A stretch of DNA of 64,000 bases from Spirogloea muscicola (GCA_009602725.1 WELB01000055.1:15209-79208), one strand, 5' to 3'; positions 28,192-40,260 are shown, counted from the first letter of the stretch. Numbers and translations: made by a program. The notes: generated by a model from the letters alone, not told the origin.

Positions 28192-31100
28192 CTACTTCGG
28201 AAGGCAGGTGCCTTGACTGTCTACGTAGTTGGAGCTGCAAGTGCAGATCAAGGTGTGGCCTGCACCAATACGACAGGTCGCAGCAGAGTCTCCAAACTCT
28301 GCGCACGGATTACCATCACACCTCCCTGGCTTTGAAGCAGCGCTTTGGCCTGGAGACAGTGGAGGGGGAGGTGGAGGATTTCCTGCACATTGAACTTGGA
28401 AACATGTTGTGGTGGCTGGATTTGCTCGCATGGCATTTTCGCTTCCTTGATGACGACATATAACAAGCAGTAGGAAGAGTCACTAGCAGAGACATTAGAG
28501 AAGCCTCCAGTGCGACAGCCAAGCCCATGCACCTAAGATCTGAGTTCTGCTTCTTGGCACAGGACGTGCCGAGCATGTAGGCAGGCGTCTTTGCAGCAGC
28601 CTGCTTGACAACTTACTGCACATAAAGCCGTCCCCGACGAGCCCAGTCGGGCAGGCGCAGGGTTGGACGGGGTCAAACAGTGCACAGATGCCCACTGGCG
28701 AGCAGAGCGGGAAGCATTCACAAGCTTCACAACCTGTCAGATGTGAGTGCACCATGAGATGCGTGTTGCACGCACGTTTGACAGGAACAGCTGGCCTCTG
28801 CAAGCATATGTAGCCCGCCAGAGTCATGGGTTAAATGCAACACTTTGAAATATAGGGGGTGTCAGACTCACTCAGACTGATCGAACCTCCGGTCACCTTG
28901 ACGGTCCCATTCTGTTACAGCCGTTCATTGAATGCGGCATGTCAGGAGGAGCTGCAAATATGAATCTGAAGGACCTTTCAGATACTTGCTACAACAAAGT
29001 CGAGGAGCTCTGCTATGTAAGACAACATTGTCAAGGTGAAGTAAAGCTGATTATTTGCTAGTCAGAAAATAGATTGCCAGACGCACATAGAGTAAGACAC
29101 AGCATGATTGCCGTCAGTGGCATCCAACCATGGCAGGCTGCAGGGTTCCACAAAGCTTGCTCGTCCCACCGCTCACAAGGTTGTCTCCTGCTACTGCAGA
29201 CTGCAATCAGTGGTATTTTGTGTCACTTTTGGTGCACGCACAGAGTTTACATCACTTGCAAAGGTTGCACCCTCCAGAAGCGGGAGGCATCCTCACCTTT
29301 GCAACATTGTTGGAGAAGGTGGATCCACACAAGGTGAGGCTGTATGGACTGGCAACCTGTATGGCTCCAGCAGACGACTGGCCAGTGCAACACAATAACA
29401 TGTTGAAGTGCTTGTCAGCTCTAGCATCGCAGCATTCAGTGCTCAAGGCCTGCACTTTGCTGTGCTAATACCCAAACCAATGGGAAACATGATCCTTCTG
29501 CACTGTGATGGCAACAAATGTACCGCAGTATTATTGGTGAACGAACACGAAGTGGCCGACGAATTGCCAAATGCAGTGCCGGCAAAGTATGCAGCTCCTC
29601 CGGCACTCTGAAGTGCAAAGGAAATTGGAGCATGAGGTCACAAGCAACAGCGAGCTGCCCTATGTAATATACGCTGCAGAGCTCTGAAGCCTCCCCTTGA
29701 GTTTGTATCTCAAGCAACTAGTAATCACCAGTCCCCAAGGCACAGGGTTGCTGACCACTCATCGAGCCACTGCAGATTCACTGAGTTTTGAGGGCACTAC
29801 CATGTGGCCAAGGGAGTGCAAGTCTCCGCACCCAGAGGAGATGTCGAGCAAGACTGGCAACATACTTGCGAGTCGCTTGCAGCTGCCTCGTTGTTGGCAA
29901 ATGTGGAGAAGGTCATGGAGAGGTAGCCTGGCTCCAGGTACAGTGCGCCCCCCAGCTGCACATGGTCTTGCAGACGCCTTTGATTAGCGTGGATAAGCCC
30001 TAGATGGGATCCCGAAAATGATGTTTGACAGAAGGGCCCACAGCGATTTAGACAAATCTTGTCAGACGTGCCTGCATACTCAGGCCTGTCTGCAGTGATC
30101 CATGCAGTCATTAATATCCACAACAACAGGTGCATGGTGACATCAACCACTGATGCATTCACAGACATGAGGTTTATGTGCAGACATGGCTGGCAAAGTT
30201 GGAGTCAAAGTTGCTCTCCTCGACTGTCGTATTGACCTCGGCAATCCCGTTGACGGCACCACCATTCTGTTGCCGTGAAGCACGTGTTCAAACAGTGGTA
30301 TCTCAATGGCAACTTCTTGTGAAGTGCATGGTCTTCTGACTCCCAAAGTTCCTCACACAGCCGTCCAGCTACTGGACACCATTGAAGTCATACTTCCCGG
30401 GCTGACAATTGTGCACCAATAGTATTTGAGAGGGTCAACTGGCGTCTCACATCTGTCATGGCTTTGTTGCCAGTGAAGTTGGACTGCTTGATGGTCAGCG
30501 TGTCCCCTCTGAAGTAGACTCCACCCTACGACAGGCAGGAAGATCCTCTCAAGAGGCTTGATTATGCAGCAGCAACCAGTGGGCAGTAGGCATGGCAAGC
30601 AAGCATCCGGTCACAAGTCAATAGCACCCATTTCAGTCGAGCAATAAATAGGTACTTAGCAGGCTTATGCTTATCAACTCACAGAAGCCCCCTTATTAGA
30701 TCCAAAGAGACACTGCTTGAGCCAGAGGCAGAGAGAATACACAGACACAGCCCCGCTGCCTTTCTGCAAAAGCAGGTCGACTGCAATCAGCGGCGTATGC
30801 TCCTGAACTGTTTCACTCACTTAGAATGACCTTCAGTCAAGTACTGCAGCAACAGACGGCAGCGACAGATGCAGTCAGGAGCATTGGTTGGGTCAAGGTA
30901 CCTCGCTCGTATTGTCCTGGAAAATGACTGCATACATGTCCAGAAGGCCTCGTGACAGCAAGGCCCCTCCATCCTGCAAACACATTAATAAGTTTCCCAC
31001 ACAATCGTAATTCAGGACATCGTATATACATGAGCTCTTGCTCAAGTGCTGACTAAGTATGCTGGTGTGTCACTACCATCTGTGTGCAGACAATGAAGCA

Positions 31101-34100
31101 GCGGGTTTGCAGAATGTAGGAAGCTCACGCCTGGAGCAGCATTGTGGAGAAACGAGGAGAAGGTGATCTGGTTGTAGTATTTGAAGATGGTGGTGGAGAA
31201 GAAAGAAACAGCCCCGCCCTGGTGTGCCAAATGAGCACCTTGCGCAGCCAATCAGTAATTGTTGTTGCAGCAAAGCAGGTCACATAGCAAAGAAAGAGGG
31301 TGCCTTTACCTTATGAGTGTGCGCCCAGCACCCTTGACAGTCTGTAATGTATATGGAGCAAGTATGTCTCACATTCACAGAAGTGCAGTGCAAATGCAGT
31401 CCCTAATTGTAGAGTCATTCAACAATCATATAGAGATACTTACGTTGTCTGCCGTGTTGCCTTCAAAGATGCAACCCCTGATGCTGGCGAAGAGGGCCGT
31501 CCCATCTGCTGCGGCTTCCGTATACACAGCTCCTCCCTGCTCAACGAATGAGTCTCGACACCCGGAATGTCTACCATAAGTCTCGAAAAAAGACTGTGGC
31601 TTTCCTACGTGATGAACTTAGCACAATGCTGGCCATTGCTGACAGTGCACTCGCCTTGAGGTGCGAGTGCCGCAGCTATTCAATAGTGCAGGATTATGCA
31701 CTGTCAGAGTCGTGCAATACCTCATTTGTATGCATTCTGCGACCACAAATCACATTCACAATGCAGACGATTTGGCCATGGAAGTAGTCGACTCCAAGAA
31801 CGGTTACAGGGACATGGTGCACTCACAAATCCGCCAGCAGCATTGTTGGAGAAGTTGGAGAACTGAATGTAGCTGCCAGGCATTAAAAGCTTGAGCGCCC
31901 CACCATTCTGAAAAGGGGTCAAGCAAGATCCAGGCCTTTGACCAAGCACATCGGTGGCACTCAGCTGCTGCAGAGCTACTGTCACTGATTTGAGTTAGGA
32001 CCAGGTGACTGGAGATGTTATGATCAAGGCTTACAGCTGCTGAGAAGTCATGCGGGAACAGTACTCTCACAGTTGTGGCCCCATTGGCTGTGAATGTGCA
32101 GTCCGTGACATTTGTTGGGGCTCCAGCACAGATTGCTCCGCCACCCTGCAAGCGTGTGCATCAGTTGTGCAGCTTGTGTGAGGACAATGTTGTTCCTACA
32201 CAGATGAATTAGGCACTTAATAACCACGTTCATCTACGTCTTCTCGCACAACATTGCAGGCAGTGAAGACGAGGCCAGCAGGCGAATGTCATGGAACACA
32301 ATGCCCACCCTGTCCGAGGTGTTGTTAGAGAAGCTGCAAGAGGACACATCCCCTGCAGCACCTGAGGATACAATGGCGCCCTGCATGCAGGGCCACACAA
32401 GGGAACGGCATCAAGACTGTAACAAGCCTGTAGCTTGTGGGGTGTGGGCTGGAACATAAGGCTCCTGGCAGGCTATGTTTGTGCTTGCATACAGACCAGC
32501 ACGGAATGTGTCAGTGCAGCCAACCAGCCTTTTCCGTGTGAACAGATTCTTAGAGATATGTAGGAGAACCTTTCACCTGATCCTATCTCAAACCCGACTC
32601 ACGACTGTCTAAAGCCATCTATTCTTGTCAGTACTGGAGGACCTATCTTTGTATAATACTGCACTCTTGCAAGTCTCTACAAGATGCCAGCCGCCCTTGA
32701 GCTCTCACCGCTGAGAAGCAAGCTGCCTAAGGTGATGCAAGAAGTCAGTGGGCAGATTGTCAATCTGACCGCGTCAGATCCAGCATTGTTGCGAAAGGTG
32801 CTGCCTGTGACAGTCAGCACGGACGTCCCATACACTCCAATAGCTCCTGCACCCTGAAAGCAGGCATGGCAGCTTGAGGCTGACGTTTAGAAAGGCAGAC
32901 CAATCAAAAGGAAAAGAAGCACCAGCTATTCTTGCGCTGTTGCAGAGATCCTGAAAGCAGCTACAAGAGAGACACCTGCTTGACACAGTGCCTTTCTAGC
33001 TCTAGCCGTGCAAAGCGAATCCGAGAAGCCCAGATTGAGCGAACCAGCAAACTTCGTGATGGGTGCTGAGCAGGAAGAAAACTTACAACATTCTGAGCGC
33101 TCGCCCCGCCAGATACAATCTTCGAGCTCGAGTTGAGGAATGAACAGCTGGTCAAAGTGACCTTGGAATCGACTGCGGTGATCGCCCCATCTTGCTGCAC
33201 AGCTCTCCACAGGCAGCAGGGCACCTCCTCAATGCAGGTCTGTAGGTAGCAGTAGCCGCCGTGACTGCAGCACCTGTTGGCTGGCAGGCAATGAAGCTGA
33301 CCGACGCCCACTCCCAGCATCATGTGGCTATTCTAGACAACATTTCAAGCAAGCAATGATTGAGCTTGTGGTCACGAACCCCGCCGACGAGGTTCTGGAA
33401 CTGGCAGTTGACAAAGGAGATGTTGGAGCCAGTAATTGTTGCAACAGCTCCTCCTCCTGCTGGCTCAGACTAAAGCAGCGGGCCAGGAGAAAGAGTGTAT
33501 CAGTCTGTGGCTAGCTTGCGGCACACTGTCTCCACCACAAGACAGAGTGCACTTTGTCTCGGCAGCAGAAGTGGAGGCCCGCATTAAATCGCCATGGAAA
33601 AGAGACCGAGCACGACAGCTGAAGAGGAGAAGGGAAAGTAACCGGCCATGATCGAGCTCAACAGCATCAGTGCTGTGCACTGCAGGGGCATTGCTTCTCT
33701 ACGGCAGAGTCGAAAGAGAATGTGACAGGTCGAATCACGCACCACAACGCTCTGGAACAGCAGGTTCTCAAAAGTAAGATCCGAGGTGGCTATGTCAAAG
33801 AGCGCCAGGCGTGCGGACGAGTTGCCCAAGAAGCCACAAGTGTAGATGGCAGGCAGTCCGCATGTGATTGTGTGCCCTTTCGAGCCAACGATCTTGACCG
33901 ATGCGTCAACTGTGATGTTGGCGCACAGTGACATGGTGGAGCTGACGTTGCCCTTGAGCACGGCCTCGACGAAATCCGTGAAGCTGGTTGGTCCTGTGCC
34001 TGGCATTTACAGTGCGATGCACCTAGTCGGGCACCCCTTCGCCTGTCCGGAAAGGCATGGGAGGAAGCTAGGTGTGTCTGGGGAAGGCAAGGAGACAGCT

Positions 34101-35499
34101 GGGATCGACTTGCACCAGGCGGTCTGGCACTCACATTGGTAGGGAGGAGGCGGTGGGGGGCTCGGCGGCGGGGGCGGCGGCGAGGGAGGCGGCGGCGGGC
34201 CTACAAGAGCACGGGCCGCAAGAGATCAACTTCATGTCGGTCAGAGACTGGCAACCACCGAGTCAGTGGTCGCCTGCAGGCGGCGCTGGACTTGCCACCC
34301 TGTGTGTGCGCAAGGCTCGGGTCGCACTCTGGAATTCGTGCACGAAGGTGAAGTTGGTGGCAAGCTCTGGGGCGTCAATAGTGGCGACGCTGCCTTGGAC
34401 GCTGGCAGTCGTCGAGAGCAGCAGGTAGCGGGGGTGTACGCCGTCGTCCCCGCCATTGCGCAGGCGCGGGCCATCCTGGACCCACTGCTGATTCGGCCCG
34501 CCGTTGCATCCGAAGACAATGAGCGACGTATCAGCAGCGTCGTCGGTGCCCGTGGCGTCGAGGCAGAGGACGGTTCCGTTGGGCGCCTGCACGCTGATGA
34601 CCGTGTGGTTGGTCCCGCTGGGCGGCCCGCCGAAGAAGCGGTCCGTGGCGGTGAAGGTCCACAGGTTCGACGGGGCCATGGCCTCGCACGGAAAGCCGCC
34701 GACCGGCTGGCCGTAGGCGTACGCTGCGCCGCCGCCGAGGACGGCGAGGCACAGCACGGCGGGGTTGCCCGTCGGCGGCGGCGACACTGCCCCGTCCACT
34801 GGGCTCCCTGGCCCCACCAGGTACCCCGGCCCGCCTGCCGCCACCGGTGGTGGCGCCGCCCAGGCACATCAAACGAGTGGTCAGCACTCGGTGGGCTCCA
34901 CTGGGCGCGAGCTGGCTCGGGCGCTGCAGTGCCGGGCTGTGCGGGGCTCACTGGAGAAGTCCCCAGCAGTGATGAGCGACCGCCGGCTGCCTTCTGCCGC
35001 CGCTGGCAGATTGGACTCCGCACGCCACCCAACCTGCCACGCCCAGCTGTCAACCGCGCCCCTTCAGGAGTCGGCCCGCATTCCTGTCGCTGACGACGCT
35101 TTGATACCAGCGCTGCTGCACATCCCTCGCACGTCCCTTGGCACAACGTCGTCAATGGCGGCCGCAGTACGCACCTGGCTGCGGAGGTCAGAGTGCCAGC
35201 TCAAGGCGCCGCCTGCCAGCGAGCGCGCACGCCGTCACGCCGTCAGCGTGCGGGCCACGGGTGCCCGTCTCAGGCTGAGAACTCGGCAGGCATCGGTGTA
35301 CCATGGGGACGGCGGCGAGGGCCTGGGCACCGTGGCCGGGCAGGCCAGCAGCAAGCAACGGGGACTGGGGAGGGAGCCCAGGGTGCCCAGCCGAGAGGAG
35401 GAGGGAGGGCGCGCGGGGCTGGCCTGCAGCGCAGCCGAGGAGGAGGAGGAGCGCCAGCAGGCGGAGGAGCCCCGGGAGCGGCGGCGCGGCGGCGGCCAT
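28192..35499 (-). CDS. Secreted modular protein: ricin-type lectin, proline-rich linker, beta-helix coils, two EGF-like modules
   Basis: The start at 35499 opens a signal peptide (MAAAAPPLPG then LLRLLALLLLLGCAAG). The next recognisable exon (about 34870-34330) has a ricin-type trefoil pattern, NGTVLCLDATG...IVFGCNGGPNQQWV. Exon 34200-34135 encodes runs of five and six prolines separated by serine. Exon 33999-33743 begins the right-handed beta-helix (TFTDFVEAVL-like, then ITVDASVKIVGSKGHTITC). About 15 small exons follow, each one coil of the form GGA....(V/I)...F.NN.A, near 33471, 33195, 32854, 32384, 32145, 31906, 31538, 31223, 30974, 30774, 30526, 30271, 29958, 29611 and 29361. Nearly all are phase 0-0. 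A linker exon (28911-28872) changes phase to 1, and two EGF-like exons (28733-28617 and 28325-28192, phase 1-1) end the protein. It is an extracellular, probably matrix or adhesion protein; an enzymatic role of the helix (pectate lyase-like) is possible. The junction between signal and lectin exons is unresolved. Confidence 0.78.
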
Positions 35500-35927
35500 G
35501 GGAGCACCTTCACAGCGGCGGCGGCGGCGGCAGGGCCGACATGTGGCCTCGGGGGGGGGGGGCGCTGGCCAGCAGGGGGGTGGGCAGAGGGAATGAGCAG
35601 CTTATCCGATTTGAGCGCAGTGGCTGTGAGGGGGGGGCCCCAATCCCAAAAGGGCTGCAAAGAGAGGACTGAAAGGCAATAGCGGAAGGTGGGGGGGGGG
35701 GGGGGGCTCCACCCACCCGGGTCGTCGCCGTTGACGCCGGGCTGCGCCAGGTGGCCCTCCGCTGTCGCGGAGCGGGGGCCTGCTTGGTGCGCCGGCCTAC
35801 CCCCCCCCCCGGTTGCGCCCCCCGGTTGGCATGGGCTGTCGATGCGCCCCCTTCCGACCCAGCCCTCCTCTGCAGAGCCTGAGCATGGGATTCTGGTGAC
35901 CTTTCGACTGACGGAGAAAGGGCTCGC

Positions 35928-36000
35928 CCGTGGAGAAGAGGGGCTGGCAAAGCCAGCCCAAAAAGAGTGGACAATGTCTAAAGCCAAAGAAAGAGGGAGG
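35928..36000 (-). repeat. LINE 3'-tail copy (type C)
   Basis: GGGCTCGCCCGTGGAGAAG, then GGGGCTGGCAAAGCCAGCCC (a clean 8-bp stem) and AGAGTGGACAATGTCTAAAG. The same arrangement recurs near 51.6 and 61.95 kb. It lies about 430 bases upstream of the beta-helix gene. Confidence 0.8.
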
Positions 36001-36179
36001 CACTTGCGGGGGCGGCGGGATCACGCGCCCGGCTTCGCCGGTCCGGCCAGACGGTTGCCGGGTCCCGGGCATTCGCCGCCGGATTGAAAGCGTCATCTGC
36101 GTGCTGGCCGTGCGCTGCATCCCCACTTCGGACCTTATCATTCTCGTGCTGGCTGGCTGTTCACAGCCGCGCCCCATTT

Positions 36180-36535
36180 CGGAGAGCCACTCTCTTTTCA
36201 ATTGAGAGTTGAGAGTCCATTGTTTTGGGCTGGCCTCTCCCAGCCACCAGTTAATCTGGCCGCGCTTGCTTCTTTTCAAACCAAAGAAAACAGTGAGTTA
36301 GGTGAAGGGGGTGGGGCCGGGGGGGCCGCCATGGAGGCTGGCGTGGCCTGAAGCGGCGCCAACCCTGTAGCGCAACCGGCCGCCGTCGCCCCCGGATCCC
36401 CGCCTGCGGCTTTCCTGGGCCGGCACCCTCCGGTTTCCTCGCCGGTTGCCTCCCATCCCGTAAGATCAGCAAGCGCGGCCAGATTAACTGGTGGCTGGGA
36501 GAGGCCAGCCCAAAAGGAATGGACAAGGGCTGCCC
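36180..36535. repeat. Two type-B LINE tails in inverted orientation
   Basis: One copy runs on the plus strand at about 36214-36273 (GGGCTGGCCTCTCCCAGCCA ... GGCCGCGCTTGCTT). A second runs on the minus strand at about 36472-36532. They flank about 200 bases of GC-rich sequence with no recognised content, forming a long inverted repeat of roughly 58 bases per arm. Confidence 0.75.
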
Positions 36536-36599
36536 GTAAACAGTGGGGGTGTACAACCTGGTCGAGGTCCATGAGCATTGGTCGATGTGGTTGTGACGG

Positions 36600-38230
36600 A
36601 GGCCTATACAAACATCACTGATGGTGCGACGCCAACAACTCCAGAAGGACTAGCTCTAGAAGATCTGTATCAAGATGTCTACGACAAAGAAATGATAACT
36701 ATACACTTTACACGGTTGATGAACCTTTTGCAGATTTGAAAGCTTTGGATTCAGACGGCAAAACAAGAACAAACTGGCTGGAGATCGACTAAATGCTCAT
36801 ATTGCTCTGCCCAGTACTTCGCAACATGAGCCGGATATGGTATCTCACGGCCACATTGTCCTGATTTTACGGTCCTCATTCTAAAGTAGACATGTAAAAC
36901 GATCATCAACTGTGTGAAGTGTAGCGTCATCTTTGTCTTTGTCAAACAAATTTCTGATACACATCCTTAAGAGCATAGTCGTCCTTTTGCACTTGTTGGC
37001 GTTGCACCAGCAGTAATCTTAGGTAGATTGATCTGCCCGCACCCACTCTCAGAAGATTGGCCGGCTAGTCATTCTTGCTTATCATAGTCTATGACTTCTC
37101 AATAAGCTTGACTACTGCTGGTAAGAAGCAGTAGTGGATTCATCTTGTAGACAAAGAACCTCATTGATCTTTATTTATACATAGCTGTTTTAGTTGGAAG
37201 TAGGCGTGCAAGCCTTGATATTATCTCCCCCACTGGATCCTCTTGTAGCTGAGGTCCTAGATTCCCTTCTTCATCTGATACATAAGCGGAACAGGCTTGG
37301 TCATCCCTAAGACAGTGTCCACAAATTCCTACATACATCAGCGGTTACTGAGTCAGGCAACCCCCCAGCAGCAGCATAGCATCACGATTGACATTGCAAC
37401 CCTGGATGCGTAGCTGAACAGGTCTCGCATAGAAATTATCCTTCAGTTCGAACAGTGAGGAACCCCTGGCGTACCTCCGTACGTTGGCCTCTCTCCATTC
37501 GACCTGATGGCCTGGCGGGGCTTGCAAGAATGAACTCTGAATGAATTCTCCTGCATTCGAACCAACCACAGCGACAACGTCTGGAGAACCAGTAACAGGC
37601 TCAATAATCTGCCCAGATCTTAAGTCCATGCACTGCAAAATGTGTCAGACTTGATAAAAATTAGATGCACTGTAGAATGTGTCAGACTTGCTCGAAAAAA
37701 TCTGTCAAATCTAGTCAGTCGACAACAGACCTGATTCGAGCAGTCAAGTCCACAATAAGAGAGAGTCCTCAAGGCTCAGATCAAGGCTATGCTCAATAAT
37801 TGCGCTACTGACACACAAGGTCACGATGTTTCGTGGTTATTCCGGTGTTACTGATTCTGATGCAATTGGTTGCGGAGTCCCTCGGAGTGAGGCTCCCTAG
37901 TGTGCGGCTGCCTTTTCTATAAGCCCACGCCTTCTTGGCGTGTCACAACAGGAGCGAAGGCGCCCGTCGACATTGCGGCGGCTGCGGCGGCGCTGGGGCG
38001 CTTCTGGCAAGAGCCAGACATTGGGCCGAGTGGACTGCTCAGGCCCAGAGTTGGATTAGCACAGAAGTAGTCGACAATCAATCCTCACGTGATCAACAGA
38101 GCTAACCAACAAGTGGAGAAGAATTCCTCACGATTATTTGCTAATATGTTTTGCGTAAAATGTAGAACATCACGTAAGTAATGGTAGTTGCAATCATCTG
38201 ATGGTTAGAGCACAGCTGGTGGATTTGATG
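36600..38230. other. AT-rich island
   Basis: Base composition drops visibly against both flanks, with many A/T runs and few CG dinucleotides. It contains the unrecognised ORF at 37345-37638 and a weaker minus-strand frame at 36751-36945 (PYPAHVAKYWAEQYEHL). I see no LINE tail inside it. Confidence 0.5.
37345..37638 (-). CDS. Unrecognised ORF in the AT-rich island
   Basis: Ninety-seven codons with balanced composition, including PDVVAVVGSNAGEFIQSSFL and YARGSSLFELKDNFYARPVQ. I do not recognise a family. There is no signal peptide or membrane segment. It reads more like real protein than the GC-rich shadow ORFs elsewhere, and could be an exon of a larger gene or a chance frame. Confidence 0.3.
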   Translation of the reverse strand: MQCMDLRSGQIIEPVTGSPDVVAVVGSNAGEFIQSSFLQAPPGHQVEWREANVRRYARGSSLFELKDNFYARPVQLRIQGCNVNRDAMLLLGGCLTQ

Positions 38231-38589
38231 TCTCCCAATATCTAATGGATGATTATCGGTTCCCAAAAGTGATTGAACAGTCTCTTACGCAAATTAGTCA
38301 GAAGGATCTCGTATGTCAGTTCTTGCGTGTTGTCGCAGGGAAAGGGTTACGTCAAGTACAGGGTCTCCTGATGATGCGTCGGCAGGTCACAAGTGTAAGA
38401 ATGTGCCTCACACCTGTCGACTCACTAGCTTGACGGGCACCTTCGAGCCGGCTCTGCAGCCGGCCCCCTCGGCCCCCGGCGGGCTGACCCGCCGGGACCA
38501 ACTGTGCCCGTGTGATTTGCATTCTTTCAATCTATACAAAGGGGCTCCATAAGTTCACTAACTCCAACAGGGGCCACCGTGCTCCCTCT

Positions 38590-38930
38590 GCCTCCTTCAG
38601 CGGTCTACGGCCCGCGCGCCGCACCTGCGTGCCGGCAGAGCCCTCGCTGCTGCCTCTGGCTCTGGCCAGGGGACCCGCTTCCAGGAGTCCAGCTTCTTTG
38701 GGGATAGTTTTCCGGCAGCTAGTCTGTCGGATTTGAGGCTCCTCACTCGTAACTACTGAGTGGTTCATCCTCCCCCGTTCTGCTATAGCATCTGCAGGCC
38801 CCTTAGCAGCTGCTTAGCGCCTTCTTTTTAAAGCCCCTCCATCATCCGGCCCCTTCAAACCTTGGTCAATTCTGTTTCGGGCTGGCTTCTCACAGCCCTT
38901 GCCCCCAATGGGAGTGCCACTTCTCTCTGA
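38590..38930 (+). mobile_element. LINE 3' end, 5'-truncated
   Basis: The frame ends FPAASLSDLRLLTRNY-stop (about 38700-38758; the frame shifts within the copy). It is followed by GTTCATCCTCCCCCGTTCTG and a type-A tail with GGGCTGGCTTCTCACAGCCC at 38879-38898 and a CCCCCAATGGGAGTGCCACT end. This copy links the LINE C-terminus directly to the dispersed tail. Confidence 0.85.
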
Positions 38931-39019
38931 CCTGAGGCTGCTTAGCAGGGTTACTGAGTGCTTCGTAGCTGTTTTGCTTCTTCTTGTGCTTATTTTTCTT
39001 AGCGCTTCCCCTGGCCCCC

Positions 39020-39100
39020 TTCTCGTACTTTGTTCTTCCTTGTTTGGGCTCGCTTTCCAGCCCCTATCCTCAATGGGCGAGCCCTTCTTCTTTTGCCCGC
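39020..39100 (+). repeat. LINE 3'-tail copy (type C)
   Basis: TTGTTTGGGCTCGCTTTCCAGCCCC then TATCCTCAATGGGCGAGCCC, the plus-strand form of the type-C tail found reversed at 39570 and on the plus strand at 51350. Confidence 0.7.
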
Positions 39101-39454
39101 TGCTCCTCCTTGCTTGCCAGCGCCCACGCCACCTGCCTTGAGTCGCTGCCGGCCTGCTTCCTGCCGGAGCCTGCCGTCGTCACCGCCATGGACAAGAAGG
39201 CGAGGAAGGAGCGCGGCACTCCCTCCAAGAGCGCCGCTTCTCCCTCGCTTGAGCCCCACCTGAGTGACGATGATATTCCGGGTCTGGGCATTCGGTTAGC
39301 CCTAACAGGGCACTAACGAATAGCCCAGCTCAACACAAGCCCCCGATGCCCCCCCGGCCCTCAGTCAGGCAACAACAACAACAAGTACATGTTTATTTAA
39401 GGCGGGCTGGCCCACTTTGAAAGAGAAATACGGCTTCCAACTGGTGGCTGGGAG

Positions 39455-39640
39455 AAGAAAGTGCTCGCCCATATAGGAGAGGAGCTCGCAAAGCCAGCCC
39501 CAAAAAACAATGTCCAAAAGGGAGAGGCTAGCCCAAAAGCAATGGACAAGGTCTCAAATTATAGAGAGAGAAGGGCTCGCCCATTGAGGATAGGGGCTGA
39601 AAAAGGCCAGCCCAGAAAAGAATGTACAAAGGACGAGAAG
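39455..39640 (-). repeat. Stack of type-C LINE tails
   Basis: At least two partial copies in the same orientation: GCTCGCCCATATAGGAGAG ... AAAGCCAGCCCC near 39462-39505, and GCTCGCCCATTGAGGATAGG ... GGCCAGCCCAGAAAAGAATG near 39571-39625. They are followed by the LINE fragment below. Confidence 0.7.
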
Positions 39641-39702
39641 GGGCCAGGGGAAGTACGAAGAACAACAAGCACAGAAATTATGGGTGGCTCTCTCAAATTG
39701 AA

Positions 39703-40260
39703 GAAGAAGTGGCTCTCCCAATGGGGGCAAGGGCTGTGAGAAGCCAGCCCGAAAAGAATTGACAAGGTTCGAAGGGGCCAAACTACGAGCTAAGCAGCGA
39801 CTGCGGGGCCTGAAGAGGCTATGGCAGAACGGGGGAGGATGGACCGCTTAGTAGTTACGAGTGAGGAGCCTCACATCCGACAGACTAGCTGCCGGTAAAC
39901 TATCCCCCTGACGAAAGCCGGAGGCCGCAGCGAGAGCACGGCCAGCACGCAGATGCAAGGCGTGGGCCATGGACCGCTGGAGGGAGACGGACAAGCGCAT
40001 ACGATACACCTGAGCCCACGAGCCAGCGGCGTTGAAGTCAGCCGGCTCACCGCGCCTGCGGGACACAGCGCGCCGTGCAAGCCTGGCCAACAGGTCGAGC
40101 CAGTGGGATCCGAGAGCCCCATGCACGTCCACAGCCAGGGGGACGAACTCGTCGGCAGCCGGGTGGTCGGCGTGTTTGGCCGCCTTGCTGCGAGCGGCCT
40201 CAAATTTGGGCCAAACGAGGAGAGCCCACTTGCTTAAGGGCAAGGCATGTGAACAGACAG
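39703..40260 (-). mobile_element. LINE 3' fragment with intact C-terminal coding stretch
   Basis: The minus-strand reading frame (stop at 39848) encodes FVPLAVDVHGALGSHWLDLL, then FNAAGSWAQVYRMRLSVSLQ and finally ASLSDVRLLTRNY. The 3' untranslated region from 39847 down to 39703 is the type-A tail with stem-loop and CTTCTTCTT end. It is the cleanest example of how coding end and tail connect. The copy is 5'-truncated. Confidence 0.88.

Noticed and set aside
34241-35155. 304-codon minus-strand ORF over the lectin exon
   Set aside because: It is Arg/Pro/Ser-rich and in a different frame from the ricin-type exon, which has clear domain features and a matching neighbour phase.
35550-35710. Poly-G tracts as possible structured elements
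   Set aside because: Simple homopolymers upstream of the beta-helix gene, prone to sequencing error. I see no defined quadruplex pattern worth claiming.
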